Counted from the first letter of the stretch, positions 9,325 to 18,665 are shown. The stretch: DNA of 64,000 bases from Stigmatella aurantiaca DW4/3-1 (GCF_000165485.1 NC_014623.1:887501-951500); one strand, 5' to 3'. The notes: generated from the letters alone by a model not told the origin. Made by a program: numbers and translations.

Positions 9325-9588
9325 GCCACTGCGGCCCTCATGGCCACCCACTCTATGCCAACCCGGCGCTCCTGCCTTCCTCCTGGTGGAGCAGGCAGGG
9401 GGACCTCGGGCCTTCCGGGGAAAGCCCTTCTGGATGGCCTCAGCCGGTGTGCAGGCAGGCCTCCAACCGGGCGTCCGGGGCCAGGGTCCTTCCCAGTTCC
9501 TTCCCACCCAGCCACTCCGCACTTTGGGCGGGACTCACGCGCCACGGCGGATTCGAGCCGCTGGCCCTGACTGCTGGAGGAGAGACTC

Positions 9589-10740
9589 ATGAAGCGATCC
9601 TTCAAATGGATAGCCGCCGCCCTTCCGATGTTCACCGCCCCCGCGGCGCTCGCGGAGGAAGCTGCTCCCACCCAGACCCTGGCGCCCAAGACGCAGGCCG
9701 CGGTGGATGCGCAGATGCAACAGGTGCTCGACGCGCACAAGGCACTCAACCCGAAGCCGCTCCACACCCTTGAACCCAAGGCCGCCCGGAAGGGCCCCAG
9801 CGCGACGGATGCGGTCAAGGCCGTGATGAAGAAGCAGGGCAAGCCCACGGAGCCGGACAAGACGAAGCTGGCCAAGGTGGATGACACCACCCTTCCTGGA
9901 CCGGCCGGGGACTTGCCCGTTCGCATCTACACGCCCGAGGGCACAGGCCCGTTCCCGGTGGTGGTCTACTACCACGGCGGCGGTTTCGTGATCGCCGACC
10001 TGGACACGTACGACGCTGGACCGCGCGCCCTGGCACAGCAGACCGGTGCGGTCGTGGTGAGCGTGCACTACCGCCAGGCGCCGGAGCACCCGTTCCCGGC
10101 CGCGGCCCATGACGCCGCGGCCGCGTTCCGTTACATCCAGCAGAACGCGGCCAAGTACAATGGAGACCCCAAGCGCGTGGCCGTCGCGGGGGAAAGCGCG
10201 GGAGGCAACCTCGCCACCGGGGTGGCCATGCAGCAGAAGAAGAGCGGCGGCCCGGTGCCCGTCTTCGAACTGCTCGTCTATCCCTTCGTGAGCACCGATC
10301 TGAACACCCCGTCTCACAAGGCCAATGGCCAGGGCAACTTCCTCGTGAGCAACCAGGACCTCGGCTGGTTCTGGCAGAACTACCTGGGCCAGGATTGGCA
10401 GAAGAACAAGGACCCCCTGGCGGTGCCGCTCCAGGCCACCCCTGCCCAGCTCAAGGGGCTGCCTCCCACGATGATCATCACCGCGGGCCTGGATCCCCTC
10501 AAGGACGAGGGCGCCGCGTACGCGAAGAAGCTTCAGGCGGCGGGCGTGAAGACCGAACTCAAGAACTACGATGGCGTGACGCACGAGTTCTTTGGCATGG
10601 CCTCCGTGGTGGATACGTCCAAGCGGGCCCAGGCGGACGCGGCGCGCGCGCTCAAGGGCGCGTTCCAGGACTCGGGCATTGGTGGCTCGGGTGACGCCCC
10701 GCCGGAGCGCGGGGACACGGGAATAAAGCAGACGCCGTAG
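9589..10740 (+). CDS. Exported alpha/beta hydrolase, hormone-sensitive lipase (Abhydrolase_3) type
   Basis: 383 residues with a clean signal peptide (KWIAAALPMFTAPAALA). The ATG is preceded by GGAGGAGAG. The oxyanion motif HGGG starts at His129 and the nucleophile is Ser203 in GESAGGN. The acid is probably in GLDPLKDEG and the His in THEFFG. This is the lipase/esterase group IV (HSL) layout with a complete catalytic triad. The mature N-terminus (about residues 25-85) is a charged helical extension not usual in the family. Likely a periplasmic or secreted carboxylesterase; substrate unknown. It has its own terminator-like hairpin and appears monocistronic. Confidence 0.88.
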   Translation: MKRSFKWIAAALPMFTAPAALAEEAAPTQTLAPKTQAAVDAQMQQVLDAHKALNPKPLHTLEPKAARKGPSATDAVKAVMKKQGKPTEPDKTKLAKVDDTTLPGPAGDLPVRIYTPEGTGPFPVVVYYHGGGFVIADLDTYDAGPRALAQQTGAVVVSVHYRQAPEHPFPAAAHDAAAAFRYIQQNAAKYNGDPKRVAVAGESAGGNLATGVAMQQKKSGGPVPVFELLVYPFVSTDLNTPSHKANGQGNFLVSNQDLGWFWQNYLGQDWQKNKDPLAVPLQATPAQLKGLPPTMIITAGLDPLKDEGAAYAKKLQAAGVKTELKNYDGVTHEFFGMASVVDTSKRAQADAARALKGAFQDSGIGGSGDAPPERGDTGIKQTP

Positions 10741-10767
10741 TTAGTCGCGGGCGATGGCATGAGTGAA

Positions 10768-10802
10768 GCACACCGGGCTCGGAAGTGCGGGGCCCGGTGT
10801 GC
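10768..10802. terminator. Terminator-like hairpin after the hydrolase gene
   Basis: An 11-bp perfect inverted repeat (GCACACCGGGC with GCCCGGTGTGC, 13-nt loop) lies 28 nt after the hydrolase stop. There is no T-run, so it may act as a GC-rich or factor-assisted terminator. The rest of 10741-11014 holds no gene. Confidence 0.55.
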
Positions 10803-11014
10803 GTTCAAAAGCGCATCGAGTCCCGCGCAGGGCAAGCCCTGGCATTCCACGGTGACCGCTTCCTGCCCTTCTCCTTCGCTGAGGGCATATGTGAATCGTT
10901 GGGATGTGTTACGAGGGGAAGCGCTGTCAGCAGAGCATGGGGGGACCGGGATTCGCCCGGTGGCATTCCAGGCTGCTGCGGTGACGGCACCGGTGGCGTG
11001 AGAGTGGGTGGAAG

Positions 11015-12118
11015 GTGTCTCAAGCGGCGAAGGTGAAGTTTCTGGAGGCGGGGCCCTTTCATCAACATCTCAAGGCAAGGGTGGATCAGTACCTGGAAGG
11101 CCGCGGGCGCTCCCCGAGGGACCTTCCTGGCATGTACGCCAAGACGGGGGCCATTCTCGGCTGGTTCGCGGCCTCGTATGTCTGGCTCGTCTTCGGAGCC
11201 ACCGGGGTGTGGGGCGCAGCCGCCGGGTGCGTGTCCCTCGGGCTGGCGATGGCGGGGATCGGCTTCAGCATCATGCATGACGCCAACCACGGCAGTTATT
11301 CGGATCGGCGGTTCATCAATCGCTTGATGGGGTGGACGCTGGATGTCGTGGGGGGCTCCTCTTACGTGTGGAGCTGGAAGCACAACATCTTTCACCACAG
11401 CCATCCCAACGTGGCCGGACTCGATGAGGACATCGACATCCAGCCCTTGTGCCGGATTGCTCCGGGCCAGCGCTCGTATGCCGCCCACCGCTTCCAGCAT
11501 CTCTACATCTGGTTGCTCTACGGGCTGCTCCCCCTGAAGTGGCATTTCATCGATGACTTCAGGAACCTGGTCAGCGGCCGGATCGGGCACCAGAAGATGC
11601 CGCGGCCCTCCGCGTGGAAGCTGACCGGCGTGCTGGCGGGGAAGCTCTTGTTTTTTGGCTGGGCGCTGGGGATTCCCCTGCTCGTTCATTCCGCGTGGCA
11701 GGTGGCGCTGGGCTATGCGGTGACCTCTCTTGTCCTCGGGGTGACGCTGTCGACGGTGTTCCAACTCGCGCACTGCGTGGAAGAGGCGGAGTTCCGGGAG
11801 GTGCCGGAGGGCAATCACACCTTTCCGCGCGACTGGGCGGAGCACCAGGTGGAGACGACGGTTGACTTCGCGCGCGGAAACCCCCTGGTCAGCTGGTACC
11901 TCGGTGGGCTCAACTTCCAGGTGGAGCACCACCTTTTCCCACGCGTGAGCCACCTGCATTACCCGGCGCTCTCGCGCATCGTCGAGCGAACGTGCCAGGA
12001 GCACGGCATCCGTTACCGCTCGCAGCAGAGCGTGGGCGCGGCCCTGAAGAGCCACGTTCGCTGGCTCAAGCGCATGGGGCGGCCTGCCCTGGAGGGGGGA
12101 AGCCTCGTAAAGGCCTGA
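11015..12118 (+). CDS. Membrane fatty acid desaturase
   Basis: 367 residues starting with GTG. The three di-iron histidine boxes are all present: HDANH (residues about 89-93), HNIFHHSH (about 125) and QVEHHLFP (about 305), plus about four membrane helices. The Q-x-x-HH third box is the form seen in acyl-lipid front-end type desaturases; no cytochrome b5 domain is fused. It introduces a double bond into membrane fatty acids using O2 and electrons from a separate carrier. No partner reductase is adjacent. Regiospecificity cannot be read from sequence. Confidence 0.88.
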   Translation: MSQAAKVKFLEAGPFHQHLKARVDQYLEGRGRSPRDLPGMYAKTGAILGWFAASYVWLVFGATGVWGAAAGCVSLGLAMAGIGFSIMHDANHGSYSDRRFINRLMGWTLDVVGGSSYVWSWKHNIFHHSHPNVAGLDEDIDIQPLCRIAPGQRSYAAHRFQHLYIWLLYGLLPLKWHFIDDFRNLVSGRIGHQKMPRPSAWKLTGVLAGKLLFFGWALGIPLLVHSAWQVALGYAVTSLVLGVTLSTVFQLAHCVEEAEFREVPEGNHTFPRDWAEHQVETTVDFARGNPLVSWYLGGLNFQVEHHLFPRVSHLHYPALSRIVERTCQEHGIRYRSQQSVGAALKSHVRWLKRMGRPALEGGSLVKA

Positions 12119-12205
12119 CCTTGGCGGGATTCACGGCTCGGGTATGCCGGTTTTCGGCCCCGTGCGTCCTGAGTCTGTGGAAGCCGAGAGGGAGGCCGCT
12201 GCACC

Positions 12206-12760
12206 GTGAAGGGAACCGCCATCCTGGATGAGCCCAGCCGTCCGGGAAAGGCCTTGGCCGCGCCGGAATTCGATGCGCTCCTGGCGGCGGAGCAAGGCGC
12301 GCTGCTGCGGCTCGCGCGGCGGCTGGTGTGGGATGGCGAGGAGGCGCGCGACGTGGTGCAGGCGGCGCTGGCGGATGCCTACGAGAAGCGCCACGCGCTG
12401 AAGGACGCGAAGGCAGGACCCGCTTGGCTGCGGCGCATCGTGGTGTCCCGGGCCGTGAGCCACCTGCGGCGGCGGCGTGTCTGGCGGACGATTCGCGAAG
12501 CGTTGGACTGGGGAGCAGAGCTGGAACCCTCGCCGGAGGAGCACTTCACGGGGGCTGAGCGCTGGAGGGCCCTGGGGCGCTCCGTGCGGGCGCTCCCCGC
12601 GCAGCAGGCCACCGCCTTCAGCCTTCGCTACCTGGAGGGGTTGAAGCTGGATGCCATCGCCGAGGCCATGGGCATCGGCCGGGGCACCGTCCGCATTCAC
12701 CTGTACCGAGCCCTCAAGAAGCTCAAGGCCGTGGAGGCCCTCGAAGGAGACACGCCATGA
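12206..12760 (+). CDS. ECF-type RNA polymerase sigma factor
   Basis: 184 residues, GTG start. Region 2 (LLRLARRLVWDGEEARDVVQAAL, then AWLRRIVVSRAVSHLRRRR) and region 4 (ALPAQQATAFSLRYLEGLKLDAIAEAMGIGRGTVRIHLYRALKKLK) are both recognisable, joined by a linker with no C-terminal extension. It directs transcription of an extracytoplasmic stress regulon. It is translationally coupled (ATGA overlap at 12757-12760) to a membrane anti-sigma factor, then to a Spy-like periplasmic protein. That is the classic order of a sigma, its inhibitor and a regulated or sensing partner. Confidence 0.93.
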   Translation: MKGTAILDEPSRPGKALAAPEFDALLAAEQGALLRLARRLVWDGEEARDVVQAALADAYEKRHALKDAKAGPAWLRRIVVSRAVSHLRRRRVWRTIREALDWGAELEPSPEEHFTGAERWRALGRSVRALPAQQATAFSLRYLEGLKLDAIAEAMGIGRGTVRIHLYRALKKLKAVEALEGDTP

Positions 12761-13299
12761 GATGCCACGATGTGGCCACCGCGCTTCTCGACGCGCACCC
12801 ACCCTGGCCTCTCGCGCTGCGAGCCCACCTGGAGGGCTGTGAGGACTGCCGTCTCCTGGCCACCCTCCACGCGTCCGCCGCTTCGCTGCGCCCTCCCGAG
12901 CCGCCGCCCATCCCCCCCGTCGCGCGTGAGGAGGTGCTGCGCGAGGTGCGCCGCCGTGGGAGGCGCCGCCGTGCGGCCCTGGGTGTGGCGGTCTGCTTTT
13001 TCGTGGGGGGCCTGGTGCTGGCATCGAGGCCCTCGGCGCCCCCGGCCGCCCATTCTTGGGAGGCTCAGGTTGATGGGGAGGCCATCGCCCAGGCCGTCCT
13101 CGCCGAACGCGGCTCGCTGGCGTCGCTCGTCACCGAGGTGCGCGGCTATACGCGCCGCGAGGTGGTGGTCCACGACGAGACGTATCGGCCTTTTGGGATG
13201 CTGGCCGCATGGCTGCGTCCCCCGGATTCCCGCGCGCTGGAAACCCCGCCGTTCCAAACGGCGCTCATCCCCATCGGTTCACAGGAGTTGATACCATGA
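12757..13299 (+). CDS. Membrane anti-sigma factor with zinc-binding (ZAS) motif
   Basis: 180 residues. The N-terminal cytoplasmic part carries an H-x3-C-x2-C motif (HLEGCEDC), as in zinc anti-sigma domains. One TM helix lies at residues about 70-88 (ALGVAVCFFVGGLVLA), and a periplasmic domain of about 90 residues has no family I recognise. It should hold the upstream ECF sigma factor inactive until an envelope signal arrives. Its stop overlaps the start of the next gene as ATGA. Confidence 0.85.
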   Translation: MRCHDVATALLDAHPPWPLALRAHLEGCEDCRLLATLHASAASLRPPEPPPIPPVAREEVLREVRRRGRRRRAALGVAVCFFVGGLVLASRPSAPPAAHSWEAQVDGEAIAQAVLAERGSLASLVTEVRGYTRREVVVHDETYRPFGMLAAWLRPPDSRALETPPFQTALIPIGSQELIP

Positions 13300-13871
13300 C
13301 GACACGCATCTCGAGGTTGCTGACCGCCGGACTGGTCCCGTTGCTGCTGGCCGCGCCTGCGATGGCCCAGCAAGAAGAGTCATTCATCCTCCAGCGCGGG
13401 GGAGGGACGGGGTTCACCACCGTCCAGGTGGGCCCAGGGCCCGGGGCGCTCCCGCTGGGTCCGCTTCCCCCCGCCGCGTACGGAATCCCGCCGCACCTGG
13501 TGGAGAAGCTCGGCGTGCCGCGGGACCTGGCGGCGAAGATCCAGACGTTGACCTTCGATGCCAACGACGCCCTCATTCCCTTGGAGGCGGACCTCAAGCG
13601 GGCCCAACTCCAGCTCGAACGGTTGCTGAGCGCGGACTCCCCGGACGAGGGCGGCATCCTCCGGCAGGCCGAGGAGGTGGGCCGCGCGGAGACGGCCGTG
13701 CGCCGCAACCGCCTGGGGCTGATGGTCCGCATCCGGAAGCTGCTGGGGCCGGAGCTCTGGCGGAAGCTGGAGGCGGAGCTGGGCCCGGTGCGCATGCAAA
13801 AGCGCATCGAGATTCGCAGGGGGCCCCCGGACGACGAGGCACTGGGTCCTCCCTCGCAGCACAAGCCCTAG
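13296..13871 (+). CDS. Periplasmic Spy/CpxP/ZraP-like protein
   Basis: 191 residues; ATG 13296 overlaps the anti-sigma stop and follows AGGAG. A signal peptide ending APAMAQ is followed by a low-complexity Gly/Pro stretch and a long helical region (residues about 75-165: LVEKLGVPRDLAAKIQTL, LKRAQLQLERLLSA, then GLMVRIRKLLGPELWRKLEAELG). The helices fit the LTxxQ-like, metal- or stress-responsive Spy/CpxP group, though the LTxxQ signature itself is not present. Within this operon it is the likely stress sensor or chaperone that signals through the anti-sigma factor. Confidence 0.7.
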   Translation: MTTRISRLLTAGLVPLLLAAPAMAQQEESFILQRGGGTGFTTVQVGPGPGALPLGPLPPAAYGIPPHLVEKLGVPRDLAAKIQTLTFDANDALIPLEADLKRAQLQLERLLSADSPDEGGILRQAEEVGRAETAVRRNRLGLMVRIRKLLGPELWRKLEAELGPVRMQKRIEIRRGPPDDEALGPPSQHKP

Positions 13872-13936
13872 CATTCCCAAGTAAACTCCAGGGCCTCCGC
13901 GGCGGCCCACCTTCTCGCCGCGGAGGGGAGGCTTGG

Positions 13937-14791
13937 GTGACGGCAGACCACGATGCGCCGAAGTCCCCTGCGGCGTTCAAGGATCATTTCTCCACCCATG
14001 CGGCCGGTTACGCCACACACCGGCCCACGTATCCGCGGGCGCTGGTGGATGCGCTCGCCGACGTTGCTCCAGACACACGGCTCGCGCTCGACTGTGGGTG
14101 CGGGACTGGTCAGCTCTCGGTGTTGCTCGCGGACCGCTTCGCGCGCGTCGTCGCCACCGACGCCAGCGCCGGGCAGATCGACCATGCCCGCCCGCATCCC
14201 CAGGTGGAGTACCGCGTGGCGAGGGCGGAGCACAGCGGGCTGCCCGCCTCGAGCGTGGATCTCGTCACCGTGGCCCAGGCCGCGCACTGGCTGGATCTGG
14301 AGCCGTTCTACGCCGAGGTGCGCCGTGTGGCCCGGCCCGGAGCCATCCTGGCGCTCATCACCTACGGTGTGCTGCACGTCGAGGGCGACGTGGACGAGCA
14401 GATCCAGCGCTTTTACGGGGACACCGTGGGCCCGCACTGGCCACCGGAGCGCCGTCACGTCGAGGACGGCTATCGCTCTCTGCCCTTTCCCTTTGAGGAA
14501 GTCCCGATGCCCCCGGTGGCGATGGAGGTGTCCTGGAGGATGGAGGATCTGCTCGGCTACGTGGACACCTGGTCCGCGATGCGGGCCCTGGAGAAGGTTG
14601 CCGGGCGCGAACCCTTCGATGCCTTCGCCTCCGCACTCGCCCGGTCCTGGGGGACTGCCGGGCAACGCCGCAGGGTCCGCTGGCCCCTGGCCTTGCGCGT
14701 GGGACGTGTCTCCCCTCGCGGCGGCGCTGGTTCGCAATTGTTGAGCGTGCAGCCGAGCCCAGACGAGAAGGTGACATCGCAGGGGCCTTGA
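13937..14791 (+). CDS. Class I SAM-dependent methyltransferase
   Basis: 284 residues, GTG start after GGGGAGG. Residues about 15-40 have the FKDHFSTHAAGYATHRPTYP pattern of the UbiE/Methyltransf_11 group, motif I is LALDCGCGTGQLSVLL, and motif II-like Asp occurs in VVATDASAGQI. LVTVAQAAHWLDLEPFY follows. Cytosolic. The methyl acceptor is unknown and no adjacent gene suggests it. Confidence 0.88.
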   Translation: MTADHDAPKSPAAFKDHFSTHAAGYATHRPTYPRALVDALADVAPDTRLALDCGCGTGQLSVLLADRFARVVATDASAGQIDHARPHPQVEYRVARAEHSGLPASSVDLVTVAQAAHWLDLEPFYAEVRRVARPGAILALITYGVLHVEGDVDEQIQRFYGDTVGPHWPPERRHVEDGYRSLPFPFEEVPMPPVAMEVSWRMEDLLGYVDTWSAMRALEKVAGREPFDAFASALARSWGTAGQRRRVRWPLALRVGRVSPRGGAGSQLLSVQPSPDEKVTSQGP

Positions 14792-14827
14792 GGCTCACTG
14801 TCCCCTCCTGGGTTCACGGAGGTGGGT

Positions 14828-17800
14828 GTGGTGCGCGTGATTGGGTGGATGGCAGTTATCCTGCTTTGCTGTGCGGCCGGAACGGTGAAAGCAGATGAGC
14901 CAGGGAATGCACGGCTGTTGGAGGCACAGACGGCATATGACGAGGCGGTGAAGCTCTTCGAGGCCGGCAAGTACGCCGATGCCCTTGAGCGGAGCAAGCA
15001 TTCCCTCTTGTTACGGGAGGCGGAACTGGGGGGCGCACATCCAGACGTCGCCAAGTGCGTGGCCTTGCTCGGAATTCTTCACTGGACTCAGGGAGACTAT
15101 GTCCAGGCCGAGCCGCTGATTCAACGCGGGCTTGAGATCCGGGAGGCGGCCCTCGGCAAGAACCATCCGGACGTTGCCTCCTCGCTCAACAACCTCGCCA
15201 ACCTCTACATGAATCAGGGGTTGTTCGCCCGGGCCGAATCGCTTCACGAGCGTGCAATCGCCATTCGGGAGGAGGCCCTCGGCAAGAACCATCCGGACGT
15301 CGCCTCCTCGCTCAACAACCTCGCCAACCTCTACAGGGCTCAGGGGTTGTACGGCCGGGCCGAGCCGCTCTTCCAGAGGTCGATCGCCATCAAGGAAGCA
15401 GCCTTCGGCAAGAACCATCCCAAAGTCGCCAGCTCGCTCAACAACCTCGCCAACATCTACATGAATCTGGAGTTGTACGCCCGGGCCGAGCCGCTCTACG
15501 CGCGCGCTCTCGCCATCTGGGAGGAAGCTTTCGGCAAGAGTCATCCCAACGTCGCCACCTCGCTCCACAACCTCGCCAATCTCTATACGAACCAGGGATT
15601 GCATGGCCGGGCCGAGCCGCTCTACCTGCGCGCGCTCGCCATTTTGGAAGAGGTTCTTGGCAAGAACCATCCGGACGTTGCCCTGTCGCTCCGGAACCTC
15701 GCCGTGCTCTACAGCCGGCAGGGCTTGTACAGCCGGGCCGAGACGCTCTCCCTGCGCGCGCTCGCCATCTGGGAGGAGGCCCTTGGCAAGGATCATCCCA
15801 GCGTTGCCCTCGCGCTTTACAACCTCGCCAACATCTACGTCGATCAGGGGTTGTATGGCCGGGCCAAACCCCTCTCCCTGCGCGCGCTCGCCATCCGGGA
15901 GACGGCCCTCGGCAAGAACCATCGCGAAGTTGCCCTATCGCTCAGCAGCCTCGCCAAGCTCTACGTGGACCAGGGGCTGTACCGCCAGGCCGAGCCCCTC
16001 TATCAGCGCGCGCTCGCCATTCAGGAGGCCCTCGGAAAAGACCATCTCGACATCTCCGATTCACTCAACAAGCTCGCGCATCTCTACACGGAGCAGGGGT
16101 TATACGGCCGGGCCGAGCCGCTCTATGCGCGCGCGCTCGCGGTCCGGGAGATGGCCCTTGGCACCCATCACCCCGAAGTCGCCCAAATCCTCAACGACTT
16201 CGCCCGGCTCCGCCTCGCCCAGCATCGCCTCTCCAGTGCCCTGCCACTCTTCACACGCGCCTTCGTCATTTCCGAGCAACGCCTGCGCCAGGAGGCGCTC
16301 GACTTCTCCGAATCGCGCCTGTCCAGCTTCCTCCAGCATCTGCGCGAGGACGAGCAGGCACTCTACTCGCTGCTGCGCGCGCACCCCGAGGACGCCCGCG
16401 TGCGGCACCTGGCCCTGAGCGCCGTGCTCCTGCTCAAGGGCCGCTCCGTCGAGGAGACGGCCGACATCTCCCGCACCTTCTACCGGAGCCCAGACGCCGG
16501 GGACCGAGACACCTTCGAGCAGTTGCGAAGCCTGCGCACCCAACTGGCCACTCTGTCGCTCGCGGGACTTGGCGTGCTCACCCCGGCGGACTACCAACAG
16601 CGCCTCAAATCGCTGGCCGACGAGGGCGAGGCGCTCGAAGCGGACCTGGCCAAGCGCTCCGCCTCGCTGCGTGCGCTCACCGCCCGGCCGCCTCCCTCCG
16701 AGATCGTCGGCCGCGTCGCCGCCTCCCTTCCCAAGGATGGCGCCCTCGTGGAGTTCATCGCCTATGAGGACAGTCCTCTCATCCCCAAATCCGGCACACC
16801 CCTCGCGAAACGGGCCCGTCCGCTGCGCTACCTGGCGTTGGTGCTCTTCCCCGATGCCTCCACTCGCGCCGTGGACCTGGGACTGGCCACGCCCATCGAT
16901 CTGGCCGCCGCGCGCCTGCGCACCGCCCTGGCCAATCGCGATGTCTCCTTCCAAGCCATGGCCCAGGATTTCCACCGGCTCGCCTTCCAGCCCCTGCGCC
17001 CCTTGCTGGGAACCACCCGCCGTCTCTTCCTCTCTCCCGATGGCCAGGTGGGCCTCGTTCCTTTCTCCGCCCTTCACGATGGCCGCGGTTTCCTGCAGGA
17101 CGCTTTCAACTTCAGCTACCTCACTTCGGGCAGGGAGCTGCTGCCGCGCCCCCAGGAGATCGCCCCTTCCACCTCCGTCTTCGTCCTCGCGGACCCGGAC
17201 TTCACCGCCGTCCCCCCCGCCTCGGATCCCTCCCTCCAGCGGACCGAGTCCTCCGGCGCCCTGGAGCGTTTTTTCTCCACCCCGCGAGCGGATGTCCCCA
17301 GCAGCGCGTGGGTGCCCCTGCCGGGGACGCGTCAGGAGGCCCAGAGCATTCAGCGCCTGCTGCCCCAGGCCCAGCTCTTCCTCGGTCCCGAGGCCACCAA
17401 GGAGCGGCTGCTCCGCCTGGTCTCCCCGGGCATCCTCCACCTGGCCACCCATGGCTTTTTCCTTGAGGACACCTCCGCCCCAGCGGGCGCTCGCGCCGTG
17501 GGCCATTTCGGTGCCCTCGGCGAGGACCCCCTGGCTCCCCGCCTCCAGGAGCCCCTGCTGCGCTCTGGCCTCGCTCTGGCGGGCGCTCGCGCGCAGGCGG
17601 CGGACACCTCCGCGCCTTCCGCGTCCCAGCCCGGCGCAGCCCTCGTCACGGCGTTGGAGTTGGCTGGGCTCGACCTGTGGGGGACCCAACTCGTCGTCCT
17701 CTCCGCCTGCGACACCGGGCGCGGCGACGTGAAGCTGGGCCAGGGGGTCTACGGCCTGCGCCGCTCCCTGGTGGTGGCTGGAGCCGAAACCGTGATCATG

Positions 17801-18022
17801 AGCCTGTGGAAGGTCAGCGATGACTCCACCCAGATGCTCATGGAGACCTACTACCGCAATCTCCTGGCGGGCCAGGGCCGTGCCTCCGCCCTGCGCGAGG
17901 CCATGATCGCGTTTCGCGCTTCCCGGCCCCATCCTCACGATTGGGCCCCGTTCGTCGCGCTGGGGAGCGATGCGCCCTTGCGTTCCATCACCCCCACCGC
18001 GCCTTCGGCACCGGAACACTAG
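14828..18022 (+). CDS. Exported TPR-CHAT domain protein (caspase-like fold)
   Basis: About 1064 residues. I place the start at GTG 14828, 5 nt after GGAGG; GTG 14822 and 14831 are also possible. After a signal peptide come about ten 42-residue kinesin-light-chain-type tetratricopeptide repeats (LGKNHPDVASSLNNLANLY pattern), also visible as 126-bp repeats in the DNA from about 15090 to 16200. The C-terminal CHAT domain keeps the dyad: His875 (HLATHGFF) and Cys961 (LSACDTG), in numbering from 14828. The TPRs should bind a partner or repress the protease. The signal peptide implies action in the periplasm or outside the cell. The substrate is unknown. Confidence 0.88.
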   Translation: MVRVIGWMAVILLCCAAGTVKADEPGNARLLEAQTAYDEAVKLFEAGKYADALERSKHSLLLREAELGGAHPDVAKCVALLGILHWTQGDYVQAEPLIQRGLEIREAALGKNHPDVASSLNNLANLYMNQGLFARAESLHERAIAIREEALGKNHPDVASSLNNLANLYRAQGLYGRAEPLFQRSIAIKEAAFGKNHPKVASSLNNLANIYMNLELYARAEPLYARALAIWEEAFGKSHPNVATSLHNLANLYTNQGLHGRAEPLYLRALAILEEVLGKNHPDVALSLRNLAVLYSRQGLYSRAETLSLRALAIWEEALGKDHPSVALALYNLANIYVDQGLYGRAKPLSLRALAIRETALGKNHREVALSLSSLAKLYVDQGLYRQAEPLYQRALAIQEALGKDHLDISDSLNKLAHLYTEQGLYGRAEPLYARALAVREMALGTHHPEVAQILNDFARLRLAQHRLSSALPLFTRAFVISEQRLRQEALDFSESRLSSFLQHLREDEQALYSLLRAHPEDARVRHLALSAVLLLKGRSVEETADISRTFYRSPDAGDRDTFEQLRSLRTQLATLSLAGLGVLTPADYQQRLKSLADEGEALEADLAKRSASLRALTARPPPSEIVGRVAASLPKDGALVEFIAYEDSPLIPKSGTPLAKRARPLRYLALVLFPDASTRAVDLGLATPIDLAAARLRTALANRDVSFQAMAQDFHRLAFQPLRPLLGTTRRLFLSPDGQVGLVPFSALHDGRGFLQDAFNFSYLTSGRELLPRPQEIAPSTSVFVLADPDFTAVPPASDPSLQRTESSGALERFFSTPRADVPSSAWVPLPGTRQEAQSIQRLLPQAQLFLGPEATKERLLRLVSPGILHLATHGFFLEDTSAPAGARAVGHFGALGEDPLAPRLQEPLLRSGLALAGARAQAADTSAPSASQPGAALVTALELAGLDLWGTQLVVLSACDTGRGDVKLGQGVYGLRRSLVVAGAETVIMSLWKVSDDSTQMLMETYYRNLLAGQGRASALREAMIAFRASRPHPHDWAPFVALGSDAPLRSITPTAPSAPEH

Positions 18023-18034
18023 GCGCTCCGGGTT

Positions 18035-18059
18035 CCCCTTCCCAGCAACGCGGAAGGGG
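18035..18059. terminator. Terminator-like hairpin after the TPR-CHAT gene
   Basis: An 8-bp stem (CCCCTTCC with GGAAGGGG, 9-nt loop) begins 13 nt after the stop codon of the TPR-CHAT gene. No T-run follows. Confidence 0.45.
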
Positions 18060-18416
18060 GGCCGGGCGGCGCTGGAGGCTGTGGCCGCTGACTTGCCGAT
18101 CAACTCGAACTCCGCCAAGGACGTGGGCGCGTTGATATCACCCGAGCCACAGGTGGTCGGGGAGGGGCCCATGTTGAAATCCAGGGTGGCTCCGTTGGCG
18201 AGGGTGGCGTGGGGCAAGAAGCTCCGCGAACAAGCCTGCCCGTTGATGGTCACGCTCTGGATGTATTTGTTCGTATCGCTGACGTTCGGGGTGTTGATGA
18301 CGATGTTCCGGCCATTCTCCAGGTGAACCGTCATCTTCGTGAAGAAGGGCGCGCCAATCGCATACTCGGGCCTGCCCACGCTGACCGGGTAGAAGCCCAT
18401 CGTGCTGAAGAGGTAC

Positions 18417-18665
18417 TAGGGCACCGATCGATCGGTTTGGGTTTCAGTGGTTTCAGGTGCTTGGCCGCAGAAAACCCGTTGGCAATGCGACCGGCTGGAC
18501 AGGACCCGGGGCGACAGCCCGTGTCGGCCGGAAGTTGGCCGAACCTGTCGGACAGCCCTACAGGTTCGGCCCGAGCGCGCTGACAGGGTGCCTTGAAGCA
18601 GGTCCAGTGCCAGTGGGTTCTGCTCAAAGTGGAATACCCTGAATTTCAAACGATTCGGTGCCCTA
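18417..18665. mobile_element. MITE-like element with inverted ends and TA flanks, inside the GH92 pseudogene
   Basis: The 245 bp from 18419 to 18663 begin GGGCACCGA and end TCGGTGCCC, an exact inverted repeat, and the similarity continues more loosely inwards (TCGGTTTGGGTTTCAG against ATCGTTTGAAATTCAG). Both ends are flanked by TA (18417-18418 and 18664-18665), the target duplication of the IS630/Tc1-mariner group. No transposase is encoded. Its base use differs from the flanking coding DNA. Joining the flanks at one TA gives the continuous reading LDAL-YLFSTMGFYPV on the minus strand, so the insertion site is in frame, although sequence normally lying between these two parts of GH92 has also been lost. 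Confidence 0.7.
18539..18569. repeat. Internal inverted repeat of the MITE-like element
   Basis: A perfect 10-bp inverted repeat, CCGAACCTGT with ACAGGTTCGG and an 11-nt loop, sits in the centre of the 245-bp element. It could form a hairpin in DNA or RNA. Confidence 0.7.

Noticed and set aside
14828-18022. A CRISPR-linked (type III-E gRAMP) role for the TPR-CHAT gene
   Set aside because: No CRISPR array or cas gene is in the window and a signal peptide is present.
16100-18400. 766-codon minus-strand frame that includes the GH92 C-terminus and runs through the TPR-CHAT gene
   Set aside because: Only the first 105 codons match GH92. The remainder is antisense to the CHAT gene; its openness is due to base composition.
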